DNA of 64,000 bases, taken from the NCBI GenBank assembly GCA_963716125.1, contig OY970294.1, forward strand, positions 3,100,001 through 3,164,000, in the 5' to 3' direction. The stretch comes from Acidiluteibacter sp963716125 (GTDB lineage Bacteria; Bacteroidota; Bacteroidia; Flavobacteriales_E; Vicingaceae). The notes under the pieces were generated by a model that worked only from the letters and a program-made list of their open reading frames with translations, did not search any database and was not told where the DNA came from. The position numbers and the translations under genes were made by a program. This document shows, in pieces, positions 1 through 6,961 of this stretch (its first letter is position 1; the number at the start of each line of letters is the position of its first letter).

Positions 1-89
1 TAAAAATTATGGAATCTTGCAATTATAAAAATATAAAAACTTATCCTTTATTATTTGGCATTGCCACTATTTATTTAGGCGAGAAATAA
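1..89 (+). CDS. ubiE: Demethylmenaquinone methyltransferase, C-terminal end (partial)
   Basis: Only the last 28 codons are present; the gene enters from the left edge and stops at a TAA at 87-89. The readable tail ends in LLFGIATIYLGEK, which matches the usual UbiE/MenG ending (an LTFGI..IY.G.K pattern). The family carries out the SAM-dependent C-methylation of demethylmenaquinone. The assignment is supported by the gene immediately downstream, a PorT-like barrel: ubiE followed by porT is a recurring pair in Bacteroidota. Catalytic motifs lie outside the window. Confidence 0.72.
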   Translation, partial: KIMESCNYKNIKTYPLLFGIATIYLGEK

Positions 90-130
90 AAACGATTTGA
101 ATACGTTATAGAAATAATCAATTATTTGAT

Positions 131-847
131 ATGAAATTTAAAATTGGAATTCTTTCATTATTTATCCTTTGTGCATCTTTTTTATTTGCACAAGAAAAAA
201 AAGTAGAGAACTTACCTTTATTTTCTCAAAAAAGAATCCATTTTGGCTTTTCATTAGGGATTAATTCTGCCGGATTTACTTTGGATAGAAAACCAATTAA
301 TTTTAATTCAGATTCCTTGAAATCGATGAATGTGAACAATCAGACAGGTTTCAATTTGGGAATTGTTTCTGCTTTGCATTTTAATGAATTTTTCTCTTTA
401 AGATTTATTCCCACTTTAACTTTCGCTCAAAGAAATATTGAATACACGTTTTTTAATCGTATTGAAGGCAATTCATATACAGTAATTAAACCTATTGAAT
501 CTACTTACATTGAGCTACCTATGCTGCTAAAATACAGATCCAAAAGACTTAATAACTTTGCGGCGTATATAGTAGGTGGTGGAAAGTATGTTTTAGATTT
601 AGCATCAAAAGCTGATGTGAACAATGCCTTGGAAGATGTTATTTTTGTAAAGCAAAAACCTTCCTTTTTTGCCTATGAAGTCGGTATCGGAACAGATTTC
701 TTTTTACCTTATTTTAAATTTAGTATCGAAGGCAAAATGTCGTATGGACTTAAAAATATGATTGTTAAAGATCAAACCATTTTTTCAGATCCCATTGAAC
801 GTTTAAAACCAAAAATGTTCATCCTTTCTTTACATTTCGAAGGCTAA
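131..847 (+). CDS. porT: Type IX secretion outer-membrane protein PorT
   Basis: A 238-residue protein with a cleavable signal peptide (hydrophobic run ending in LFAQ, residues 1-20), followed by alternating aromatic and polar strands typical of a small outer-membrane beta-barrel of the PorT family (outer_membrane_beta-barrel type). PorT is required for the T9SS that exports proteins with C-terminal sorting domains, several of which are encoded in this window (18.5-21.3 kb, 34.9-37.7 kb, 49.1 kb). It lies 41 bp after ubiE, the common Bacteroidota order. Other PorT-like barrels exist, so gene-level identity rests on size and this neighbour. Confidence 0.75.
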   Translation: MKFKIGILSLFILCASFLFAQEKKVENLPLFSQKRIHFGFSLGINSAGFTLDRKPINFNSDSLKSMNVNNQTGFNLGIVSALHFNEFFSLRFIPTLTFAQRNIEYTFFNRIEGNSYTVIKPIESTYIELPMLLKYRSKRLNNFAAYIVGGGKYVLDLASKADVNNALEDVIFVKQKPSFFAYEVGIGTDFFLPYFKFSIEGKMSYGLKNMIVKDQTIFSDPIERLKPKMFILSLHFEG

Positions 848-900
848 AAAACAATCCTATCATTTTGCTTAATCTTGTAAGCTTTATTACCAAATAAATT

Positions 901-2613
901 ATGACTGAATTAAGTTGGATAGACTGGACAGTAATGCTAGGAACACTCTTTACGATTGTTGCTTACGGTGTCTGGAAAACAAGAGGAAGCAAAAATATAG
1001 AGAGCTATTTATTAGGAGATAAAGCAGCTAATTGGTGGACCATCGGATTGTCTGTAATGGCTACTCAAGCCAGTGCCATCACATTTTTATCTACACCTGG
1101 TCAAGCCTATATGGAAGGCATGGGTTTTGTCCAATTTTACTTTGGTTTGCCACTTGCAATGGTAATTATTTCTGCTGTTTTTATACCCTTATATTATCGT
1201 TTAAAAGTGTACACAGCTTATGAGTTTTTAGAATCTCGATTTGATAATAAAACTAGAGCGTTAACGGCTATTTTATTTCTAATTCAGAGAGGATTGGCTG
1301 CAGGAATTACTATTTATGCACCTGCAATAATTCTATCGCAAATCGTCGGTTGGAGTCTCAATTTTACCATTCTATTTATAGGAATTTTAGTGATTATTTA
1401 TACTGTTTCGGGAGGGACAAAAGCAGTTAGCCAAACCCACAAACAGCAGATGGCTATTATATTTTTAGGCATGTTCACTGCCTTTGGAATGCTCATTTAT
1501 TTTATTAGTGATTCTATTTCATTTGGTGAGTCCTTAGATGTAGCTGGCGCAATGGGTAAATTAAATATTATTGATACAGAATTTAATCCAGAATCTAAAT
1601 ACAATATTTGGTCAGGGTTAATCGGAGGATTATTTTTGCAATTATCCTATTTTGGAACAGACCAATCGCAAGTTCAGCGCTATTTATCAGGAAGTTCTGT
1701 TAAAGAAAGCAGACTAGGATTGATGTTCAATGGTTTACTAAAAATACCTATGCAATTTTTTATACTATTTGTAGGTGTAATGGTATTCGTATTTTATCAG
1801 TTTACTGCTCCTCCTATTCACTTTAATGAAGCCAATATTACTAAAGTTGAAAACTCTATATATGCTGAAGAATTTAATTCGTTGCAAGAAGATTACAATG
1901 ATATAACTCAAGAAAAAAAGCAAGCCCAATTTGACTTTTTAGAAGCTAAAGAAACGGGAAGCTCAAATGATATAGAATTGTATAAAAATCAAATAAATGC
2001 ATTACAAAAGCAAGCGGATGAAATGCGTGAATCGAGCAAAGCTCTGATTCTTAAAGTAGATGAAAATGCTGAAACCAAAGACGATGATTATATTTTTATC
2101 AGTTTTGTAATTAAATACTTACCCATTGGTGTTATTGGATTATTGCTAGCAGTTATCTTTTCAGCGGCTATGTCTTCCACTTCTTCCGAATTAAATGCTT
2201 TGGGCTCTACTGCTACTGTTGATATGTATAAACGGAACTTTAAAAAACAAGGCAGTGATTCGCATTATTTAAAAGCATCTAAATTGTTAACCGGACTTTT
2301 TGGAGTATTTGCGATTCTATTTGCTACGTTAGCTAGTCTTTTTGAAAACTTAATTGAGGCAGTAAATATTTTAGGATCTTTATTTTATGGAACTATTTTA
2401 GGTGTCTTTTTAGTAGCCTTTTTTATTAAATACGTCAAAGGAAATGCTATTTTTATTGCTGCATTAATTTCTCAAATTCTAATTGGGATTTTATTCTATC
2501 TCAATCGAACAGGAATCTTTGAGATTGGTTATTTATGGTATAATTTAATTGGACCTGCATTAGTTATCTTCTTTGGATTGTTATTGCAATCTATATTGCC
2601 AAAAAAACAATAA
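901..2613 (+). CDS. Sodium:solute symporter (SSS family)
   Basis: A 570-residue inner-membrane protein with about 13 hydrophobic helices in the LeuT-like SSS arrangement. Recognisable pieces include the early helix motif QASAITFLSTPGQAY, a GGTKAV loop near residue 175 and SAAMSSTSSELNALGS near residue 420. It should couple uptake of a sugar, organic acid or amino-acid-like solute to sodium. A hydrophilic, strongly charged insert of about 95 residues (about 300-395) with coiled-coil character separates two helices, longer than in ordinary SSS members. Its last 35 bases recur at 3781-3815 beyond the abi gene, so its present C-terminus (ending PKKQ) may have been rewritten by that insertion. The substrate cannot be told from sequence. 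Confidence 0.85.
   Translation: MTELSWIDWTVMLGTLFTIVAYGVWKTRGSKNIESYLLGDKAANWWTIGLSVMATQASAITFLSTPGQAYMEGMGFVQFYFGLPLAMVIISAVFIPLYYRLKVYTAYEFLESRFDNKTRALTAILFLIQRGLAAGITIYAPAIILSQIVGWSLNFTILFIGILVIIYTVSGGTKAVSQTHKQQMAIIFLGMFTAFGMLIYFISDSISFGESLDVAGAMGKLNIIDTEFNPESKYNIWSGLIGGLFLQLSYFGTDQSQVQRYLSGSSVKESRLGLMFNGLLKIPMQFFILFVGVMVFVFYQFTAPPIHFNEANITKVENSIYAEEFNSLQEDYNDITQEKKQAQFDFLEAKETGSSNDIELYKNQINALQKQADEMRESSKALILKVDENAETKDDDYIFISFVIKYLPIGVIGLLLAVIFSAAMSSTSSELNALGSTATVDMYKRNFKKQGSDSHYLKASKLLTGLFGVFAILFATLASLFENLIEAVNILGSLFYGTILGVFLVAFFIKYVKGNAIFIAALISQILIGILFYLNRTGIFEIGYLWYNLIGPALVIFFGLLLQSILPKKQ
2572..2606 (+). repeat. Left copy of symporter 3'-end direct repeat
   Basis: Thirty-four of 35 bases match 3781-3815. 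This copy is inside the symporter gene and encodes FGLLLQSILPK near its C-terminus. The period is 1209 bp and the bracketed unit contains the hairpin RNA and abi gene. Confidence 0.85.
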
Positions 2614-2679
2614 GTAGCTCTAAACTTACCTATTAACTTTTATTTATACTTAAAATAGTATCAAATTAAAAATATTACG

Positions 2680-2687
2680 TACATTTG
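2680..2687 (+). promoter_or_regulatory. Candidate -7 box for the abi-associated RNA
   Basis: TACATTTG matches the Bacteroidota -7 consensus TAnnTTTG exactly and lies about ten bases before the hairpin at 2698. No convincing TTTG was seen about 19 bases upstream, so this is only half of a consensus promoter. It would start a transcript around 2693 that covers the hairpin and possibly the abi gene. Confidence 0.5.
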
Positions 2688-2689
2688 TA

Positions 2690-2745
2690 TTAACAGTACT
2701 CGCCACGCTTCCCACTGAACAGCGTACCAGGGCGAGTCTTTTGCG
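2690..2745 (+). ncRNA. Compact hairpin RNA upstream of abi (abiF-RNA-like candidate)
   Basis: In the 158-bp gap before the Abi_2 gene, ACTCGCC (2698-2704) pairs with GGCGAGT (2731-2737), and directly inside it ACGCT (2705-2709) pairs with AGCGT (2721-2725). The two helices stack, with an 11-nt apical loop and a one-sided 5-nt bulge (ACCAG, 2726-2730); a short T-run follows. This is 12 base pairs of GC-rich structure in otherwise very AT-rich DNA, and it sits behind a -7-like box. I recall a published structured RNA motif (abiF motif) found upstream of Abi_2-family genes; position and architecture fit, but I could not run a covariance model. Ends are approximate. Confidence 0.62.
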
Positions 2746-2771
2746 TTTAATAGATTAGTCTTTAATTTAAT

Positions 2772-3680
2772 ATGGAATACTCCAAACTTCCAAATACTAT
2801 TAATCAACAACTTAAAAAACTTTCTGATAGAGGTTTAATTATTTGTAATTCAAAATTAGCCGCAAAGTATTTAGAGCATATTAGTTATTATAGATTAGTA
2901 GGTTATTGGTATCCAATGTATGAAGATAAAAAAGCCCATACATTTAAACCAAATAGTAAATTTGAAGATGTAATTTCCTTATATAATTTTGATCATGAGC
3001 TAAGAATGTTACTGTTTGATTGTATTGAAAAAATAGAAATCAGTTTAAGAACAAAATTAATTTATCACATTTCTTTAGAATATGATGCATGGTGGTTTCA
3101 AAAACCTGAGTTATTCTTGAATACTCAATCCTTAATTAAAACTTTAGCTAATATTGCAGAAGAAATAGACCGTTCAAAAGATACTTTCATAAAAGAACAT
3201 AAGAAAAAATATAAAGATGATTTAAGATTTCCACCTTCATGGAAAACACTTGAGTTAACAAGCTTAGGAAGTTTATCCAAATTATATGGCAACCTTGACC
3301 ATAAGAAGGTTAAATCTAAGGATTTAATTGCTGAAGAATATGGCACAGCTAATCATACCTATTTACCAAGTTGGTTACAATCAATTGCTCAAATAAGAAA
3401 TTATTGTGCACATCATAGTCGATTATGGAATAGAAATTTACCGGGAGCGCCAAAATTGATGTCTAAGCCGCCCAACAAATGGGTTTCAACTGAATTTAAA
3501 CAAAATAATTTTCAACAAATTTATGTTCATCTTTGCTTAATTAAGTATTTATTGAATACTATCCAACCAGACAATAAATTTACTTCTAAACTTTCTAAAC
3601 TCATAAAGAAGTATCCAACCATTGACCCTAATGCTTTAGGATTAGTAGAAGATTGGGAACAGGAACCTTTATGGAATTGA
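2772..3680 (+). CDS. Abi family (Abi_2/AbiD-AbiF) abortive-infection HEPN protein
   Basis: A 302-residue soluble protein with the hallmarks of the Abi_2 family (PF07751): an N-terminal QQLKKLSDRGL segment, HISYYRLVGYW, FDHELRMLLFDCIEKIEISLR, and a C-terminal HEPN signature RNYCAHH (R209-x4-H214) followed by SRLWNR. R-x4-6-H is the catalytic pair of HEPN ribonucleases, so the likely action is RNA cleavage during phage infection. It is preceded by the hairpin RNA candidate at 2690-2745 and flanked by a direct repeat of the symporter 3' end (2572-2606 and 3781-3815), suggesting acquisition as a cassette. The system may work like an RNA-antitoxin/HEPN-toxin pair; that mechanism is inferred. Confidence 0.88.
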   Translation: MEYSKLPNTINQQLKKLSDRGLIICNSKLAAKYLEHISYYRLVGYWYPMYEDKKAHTFKPNSKFEDVISLYNFDHELRMLLFDCIEKIEISLRTKLIYHISLEYDAWWFQKPELFLNTQSLIKTLANIAEEIDRSKDTFIKEHKKKYKDDLRFPPSWKTLELTSLGSLSKLYGNLDHKKVKSKDLIAEEYGTANHTYLPSWLQSIAQIRNYCAHHSRLWNRNLPGAPKLMSKPPNKWVSTEFKQNNFQQIYVHLCLIKYLLNTIQPDNKFTSKLSKLIKKYPTIDPNALGLVEDWEQEPLWN

Positions 3681-3780
3681 TTTATACATTTTACCTTTAT
3701 TGCATCAGCAATCTTATAAAATAGATATTTTAATAAAATTGACAGAAAATCAACTAAATTAATATTGAATCTATTATCAT

Positions 3781-3831
3781 TTTGGATTGTTATTGCAATC
3801 CATATTGCCAAAAAAGAAATTAACTGTTTAG
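3781..3831 (+). pseudogene. Duplicated 3' end of the symporter gene (relic)
   Basis: Bases 3781-3815 repeat the end of the symporter gene with a single difference. Read in the symporter frame this copy gives FGLLLQSILPKKKLTV and then a TAG at 3829-3831, so it looks like an alternative, possibly original, C-terminus of the transporter displaced by the abi cassette. No start codon or other coding capacity remains. Confidence 0.7.
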
Positions 3832-3913
3832 TTTTTTGGGGTTAATGGACAAAATGGTTGATAAAAGCTCTTGAAAACCTTTTCCTGATTAGCTTTGGAG
3901 CTAATGAAAGGTT

Positions 3914-4827
3914 ATGAATAAAAAAAATGCAAAAATTGTGCAAAGACATTTACTCGAAAATATGGTGTTCGACTCGGAAAACAGCGATATAAATGCTTGC
4001 ACTGTAACACTTATTTTACTGGAGGAAATATCATTACTCCTGAGAAGATTTGGGATGAATACACAAAAGGAAAGCAGACGTACAAACAACTAGCTGAGAA
4101 ATATCAGTGCTCCATAAAAACTATTCAGCGTAAAATAGATTTGATTGAAGTAGACATTCCTAAAAAATATCCTAGAAAAGTAGTGGTACTGATGGATACT
4201 ACTTATTGGGGCAGAAATTTTGGTTTGATGCTATTTAAAGATGCCTATACAAAAGAAAATTTACTTAAATACTATGTTAGATCGGAGAGCAATTATTTAT
4301 ACAAAAAAGGAATTGTTGAACTAATAAGACTAGGTTACGAAGTTTTAGGTATTGTTTGTGATGGTAGACGCGGATTAATGCAGCTATTCGATGATATCCC
4401 GGTTCAAATGTGTCAATTTCATCAAGTTGCAATAATAAGGAGATATATAACTAAAAACCCTAAAATACAAGCATCTATCGAGTTAAAAGAACTTGTTAGT
4501 ATTTTAAAAAAGACAGATAAAGAGTCTTTTAAAGGAGGTTTAGATTTGTGGTTTGAAAAATGGGATTCTTTTTTAAAGGAACGGACAATTAATCTAGAAA
4601 CAGGTAAAAGTTATTATACTCATAAACGGCTTAGAAGTGCTTGTAGGAGTTTAAAAACAAATCTCAAATGGCTATTTACTTGGTATGAATACTATGAATT
4701 AAATATACCAAACACAACTAATTCAATTGATGGACATTTTTCAGATTTGAAGAACAAAATGAGAAATCACAATGGTTTATCAAAAGCAAGAAAAATCAAA
4801 TTTATAGATGAGTTTTTGAAGGCATAA
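3914..4827 (+). CDS. IS256 family transposase, variant zinc-binding type (N-terminus out of frame)
   Basis: The main frame runs to 4827 and carries a transposase core: LMDTTYWG (first Asp), GIVCDGRRGL (second Asp), CQFHQ and a TTNSIDGHFSDLKNK block near the third acidic position, together typical of the MULE/IS256-like variant. The main frame opens just after a TAA at 3919-3921 and begins with a zinc ribbon, KCKNC...KCLHC, but contains no ATG upstream of it. The only sensible ATG (3914) is in another frame and joins the zinc ribbon by a -1 slip over a run of eight A (3920-3927), giving MNKKKCKNC. Either one A is missing from the assembly, or the element uses slippage. TTG at 3997 would lose the zinc ribbon. 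Confidence 0.75.
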
Positions 4828-4842
4828 AGGCTTCTAAAAATA

Positions 4843-4870
4843 ATCAAGAGACTTATAAAAGCCTCTTGAT
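4843..4870 (+). terminator. Hairpin after the IS transposase
   Basis: ATCAAGAG (4843-4850) pairs with CTCTTGAT (4863-4870) 15 bp after the transposase stop; the following T-run is broken. Probable transcription stop within the IS. Confidence 0.45.
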
Positions 4871-5041
4871 TTGACATTTTTGTCAGCCATCAAATATATC
4901 CCTTGCTTGGTTGCTCTCCAGCAGAGCCTAACTCCGTTTTATTTGATAAATTAAAAGTAAATTAAATAAGTTTAGAAAGAACAAAAGGAGGAAAAAATAG
5001 AGCAACCATTTTGTCCACATGAAAAAGATAAGCTAAAAAAA

Positions 5042-5055
5042 GCAACCATTTTGTC
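5042..5055 (+). repeat. Second copy of the IS right-end sequence
   Basis: GCAACCATTTTGTC here repeats 5002-5015, 40 bp after the first copy and ahead of the permease gene. It may mark an alternative or older insertion end. Confidence 0.6.
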
Positions 5056-5140
5056 TATTACATCGTTTTTTGAACCATTTTTAAAAAAAAGAGCAAAAAA
5101 AATATTTCTTTTTGATAAAGTCCTACATTTAGCCAAAAAA

Positions 5141-6871
5141 ATGGCGAAAAAGTTAAGTGAATTAGAAGCAACAGCGATATGTGGAAATGATATCAGCTCC
5201 TCTTGTTTATACGTTTCAGCATTAGCAATATTTTATGCAGGTCAATACGCTTGGATCTCTCTTTTAATGGTTGCTGCTATTTTATTTTTATTCCGGAAAA
5301 TTTATGGAGAAGTTGTAGGAGCATTACCTTTAAACGGAGGGGCTTATAACGCCTTGCTAAATACCACTAAGAAATCTACCGCCTCGTTAGCAGCTGCATT
5401 GACAGTTTTATCTTATATGGCAACTGCTGTAATATCAGGTAGCGAAGCAGTTAAGTACGCACACAGTATTTGGGAAATGATACCAGTATTACCTGTTACC
5501 GTAGGATTGCTATTAATTTTTATGTTCTTGGTAATTCTTGGAATCGGCGAATCGTCCAAAGTAGCAGTTGGCATATTTATTTTTCATTTACTCTCCCTTA
5601 CCCTATTATGTGGTTTTAGTATTTTCTATTTTTTTACACATTCATTTGATACCTTAATCACTAATTTTCATATGCCAATAAATGGAAGCATCACAATGGC
5701 GTTATTTTTCGGTTTTTCTGCTGCAATGCTCGGAATCAGTGGATTTGAAAGCTCAGCCAATTTTGTGGAAGAACAAAAAATAGGTGTTTTCCCAAAAACA
5801 CTTCGTAATATGTGGATTGTAGTGAGTATTTTCAATCCATTGATAGCGTTTTTAGCATTGGCATTAATGCCGATGGATGTTGCGGCCGAAAATCAAGACG
5901 CTTTACTTACTTATCTTGGCAATATATCCGGTGGTTCGTGGTTATCCTTATTAATAGGTATTGATGCAGCTTTGGTTTTAAGTGGAGCAGTTTTAACCTC
6001 TTTTGTAGGTGTAGGTGGATTAATGGAAAGAATGGCATTAGATAGAGTATTGCCAAATTTTTTATTGATTAAAAATAAAAAGAACAGTTCCTACTTAATT
6101 TATATAGTATTTTTTGTTTTATGCACCTCCATTTTACTAGTTACCAAAGGAGATTTAGCAAGCTTAGCAGGTGTTTATACCATTGCATTTTTATCAGTTA
6201 TGGTACTTTTTGGAATAGGAAATATCCTTTTAAAAATTAACAGAAAGCAATTACCACGACCTGAAAAAGCCAGTTGGATTTCTTTAGTTATTGCCATTGT
6301 AGCTGTTGCAGCTGCTATTGTTGGAAATGTAATTCTCAACCCATTTTATTTGGCAATATTTTTTGAATACCTTATTCCTACTCTTATAATTGTGTTTTTT
6401 ATGCTGTATCGAAATTATGTTTTTAGAGCCTTTTTATTCATTCTCGATTATATTTCACCACAAAAAAGCAAATTTTTACAAAAGCTTAATAAAGCCATCA
6501 AATACAAATTGGTGGAGGTAAGAAATCAGCAATTTGTATTTTTTACTAATCATGACAATGTGGAAACGTTAAATAAAGTGATGCAATATATGATGAAAAA
6601 TGAACCAACGCGGATTCTAAAAATTGTGTCTGTAATCACTGAAGAAACACCTGCAATTGTAAAACTCAAAAATGACATAGAAGTTTTAGATAGAGCATAT
6701 CCTAAAATAAAGATTGAGTTTGTAGAGGAAAAAGGAAAGTTTGGTCCTGAAAAAATTAATGAGTTATCTAGAAGATGGAAAATACCTGTAAATTTTATGT
6801 TTATAGGTGCGCCAGGCGAAAATTTCCCTTATAAAGTTCATCAGTTAGGAGAAGTTCGTTTGATCATTTAA
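5141..6871 (+). CDS. APC superfamily amino-acid permease
   Basis: From ATG 5141 the protein has 576 residues: KKLSELEATAICGNDISSS (the consensus first-helix region of APC transporters, with the unwound G-N-D segment), about 12 hydrophobic helices, then a soluble C-terminal domain of about 130 residues after the last helix. The frame stays open to a TTG at 5053 region, but that upstream stretch is Lys/Phe-rich and overlaps the IS-like end, so the ATG is preferred. Role: secondary uptake or exchange of an amino acid or amine across the inner membrane. The neighbouring dipeptidyl peptidase and peptide transporters suggest a peptide/amino-acid utilisation block. Exact substrate unknown. Confidence 0.8.
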   Translation: MAKKLSELEATAICGNDISSSCLYVSALAIFYAGQYAWISLLMVAAILFLFRKIYGEVVGALPLNGGAYNALLNTTKKSTASLAAALTVLSYMATAVISGSEAVKYAHSIWEMIPVLPVTVGLLLIFMFLVILGIGESSKVAVGIFIFHLLSLTLLCGFSIFYFFTHSFDTLITNFHMPINGSITMALFFGFSAAMLGISGFESSANFVEEQKIGVFPKTLRNMWIVVSIFNPLIAFLALALMPMDVAAENQDALLTYLGNISGGSWLSLLIGIDAALVLSGAVLTSFVGVGGLMERMALDRVLPNFLLIKNKKNSSYLIYIVFFVLCTSILLVTKGDLASLAGVYTIAFLSVMVLFGIGNILLKINRKQLPRPEKASWISLVIAIVAVAAAIVGNVILNPFYLAIFFEYLIPTLIIVFFMLYRNYVFRAFLFILDYISPQKSKFLQKLNKAIKYKLVEVRNQQFVFFTNHDNVETLNKVMQYMMKNEPTRILKIVSVITEETPAIVKLKNDIEVLDRAYPKIKIEFVEEKGKFGPEKINELSRRWKIPVNFMFIGAPGENFPYKVHQLGEVRLII

Positions 6872-6961
6872 TCTAGTGCCATTAAAAGCAATTTCTCACA
6901 ACATTTTTTCCATATTTCTAATATTTATGTAAATTCGAGCCTCATTAAAAAGCAAATCCCA

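Larger units (their letters stand above)
3846..5017 (+). mobile_element. IS256-type insertion sequence (variant zinc-binding transposase)
   Basis: A 1172-bp element is bounded by a perfect 15-bp terminal inverted repeat, TGGACAAAATGGTTG at 3846-3860 and its complement at 5003-5017, and encodes one transposase. No target-site duplication was recognisable at these ends. A second copy of the right-end sequence lies 40 bp further on (5042-5055), so the true right boundary could be either. The element sits directly behind the symporter relic and ahead of the permease gene. Confidence 0.8.

Noticed and set aside
3125..3811. Minus-strand open frames across and after the abi gene
   Set aside because: They mirror the plus-strand coding frame or run through non-coding repeat and have no recognisable domain.
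3841..5020. Target-site duplication of the IS256-type element
   Set aside because: Eight or nine bases flanking either proposed end do not match.
5051..5140. N-terminal extension of the permease from a TTG
   Set aside because: Overlaps the IS-like end and is Lys/Phe-rich without homology to the APC first helix; ATG 5141 fits better.
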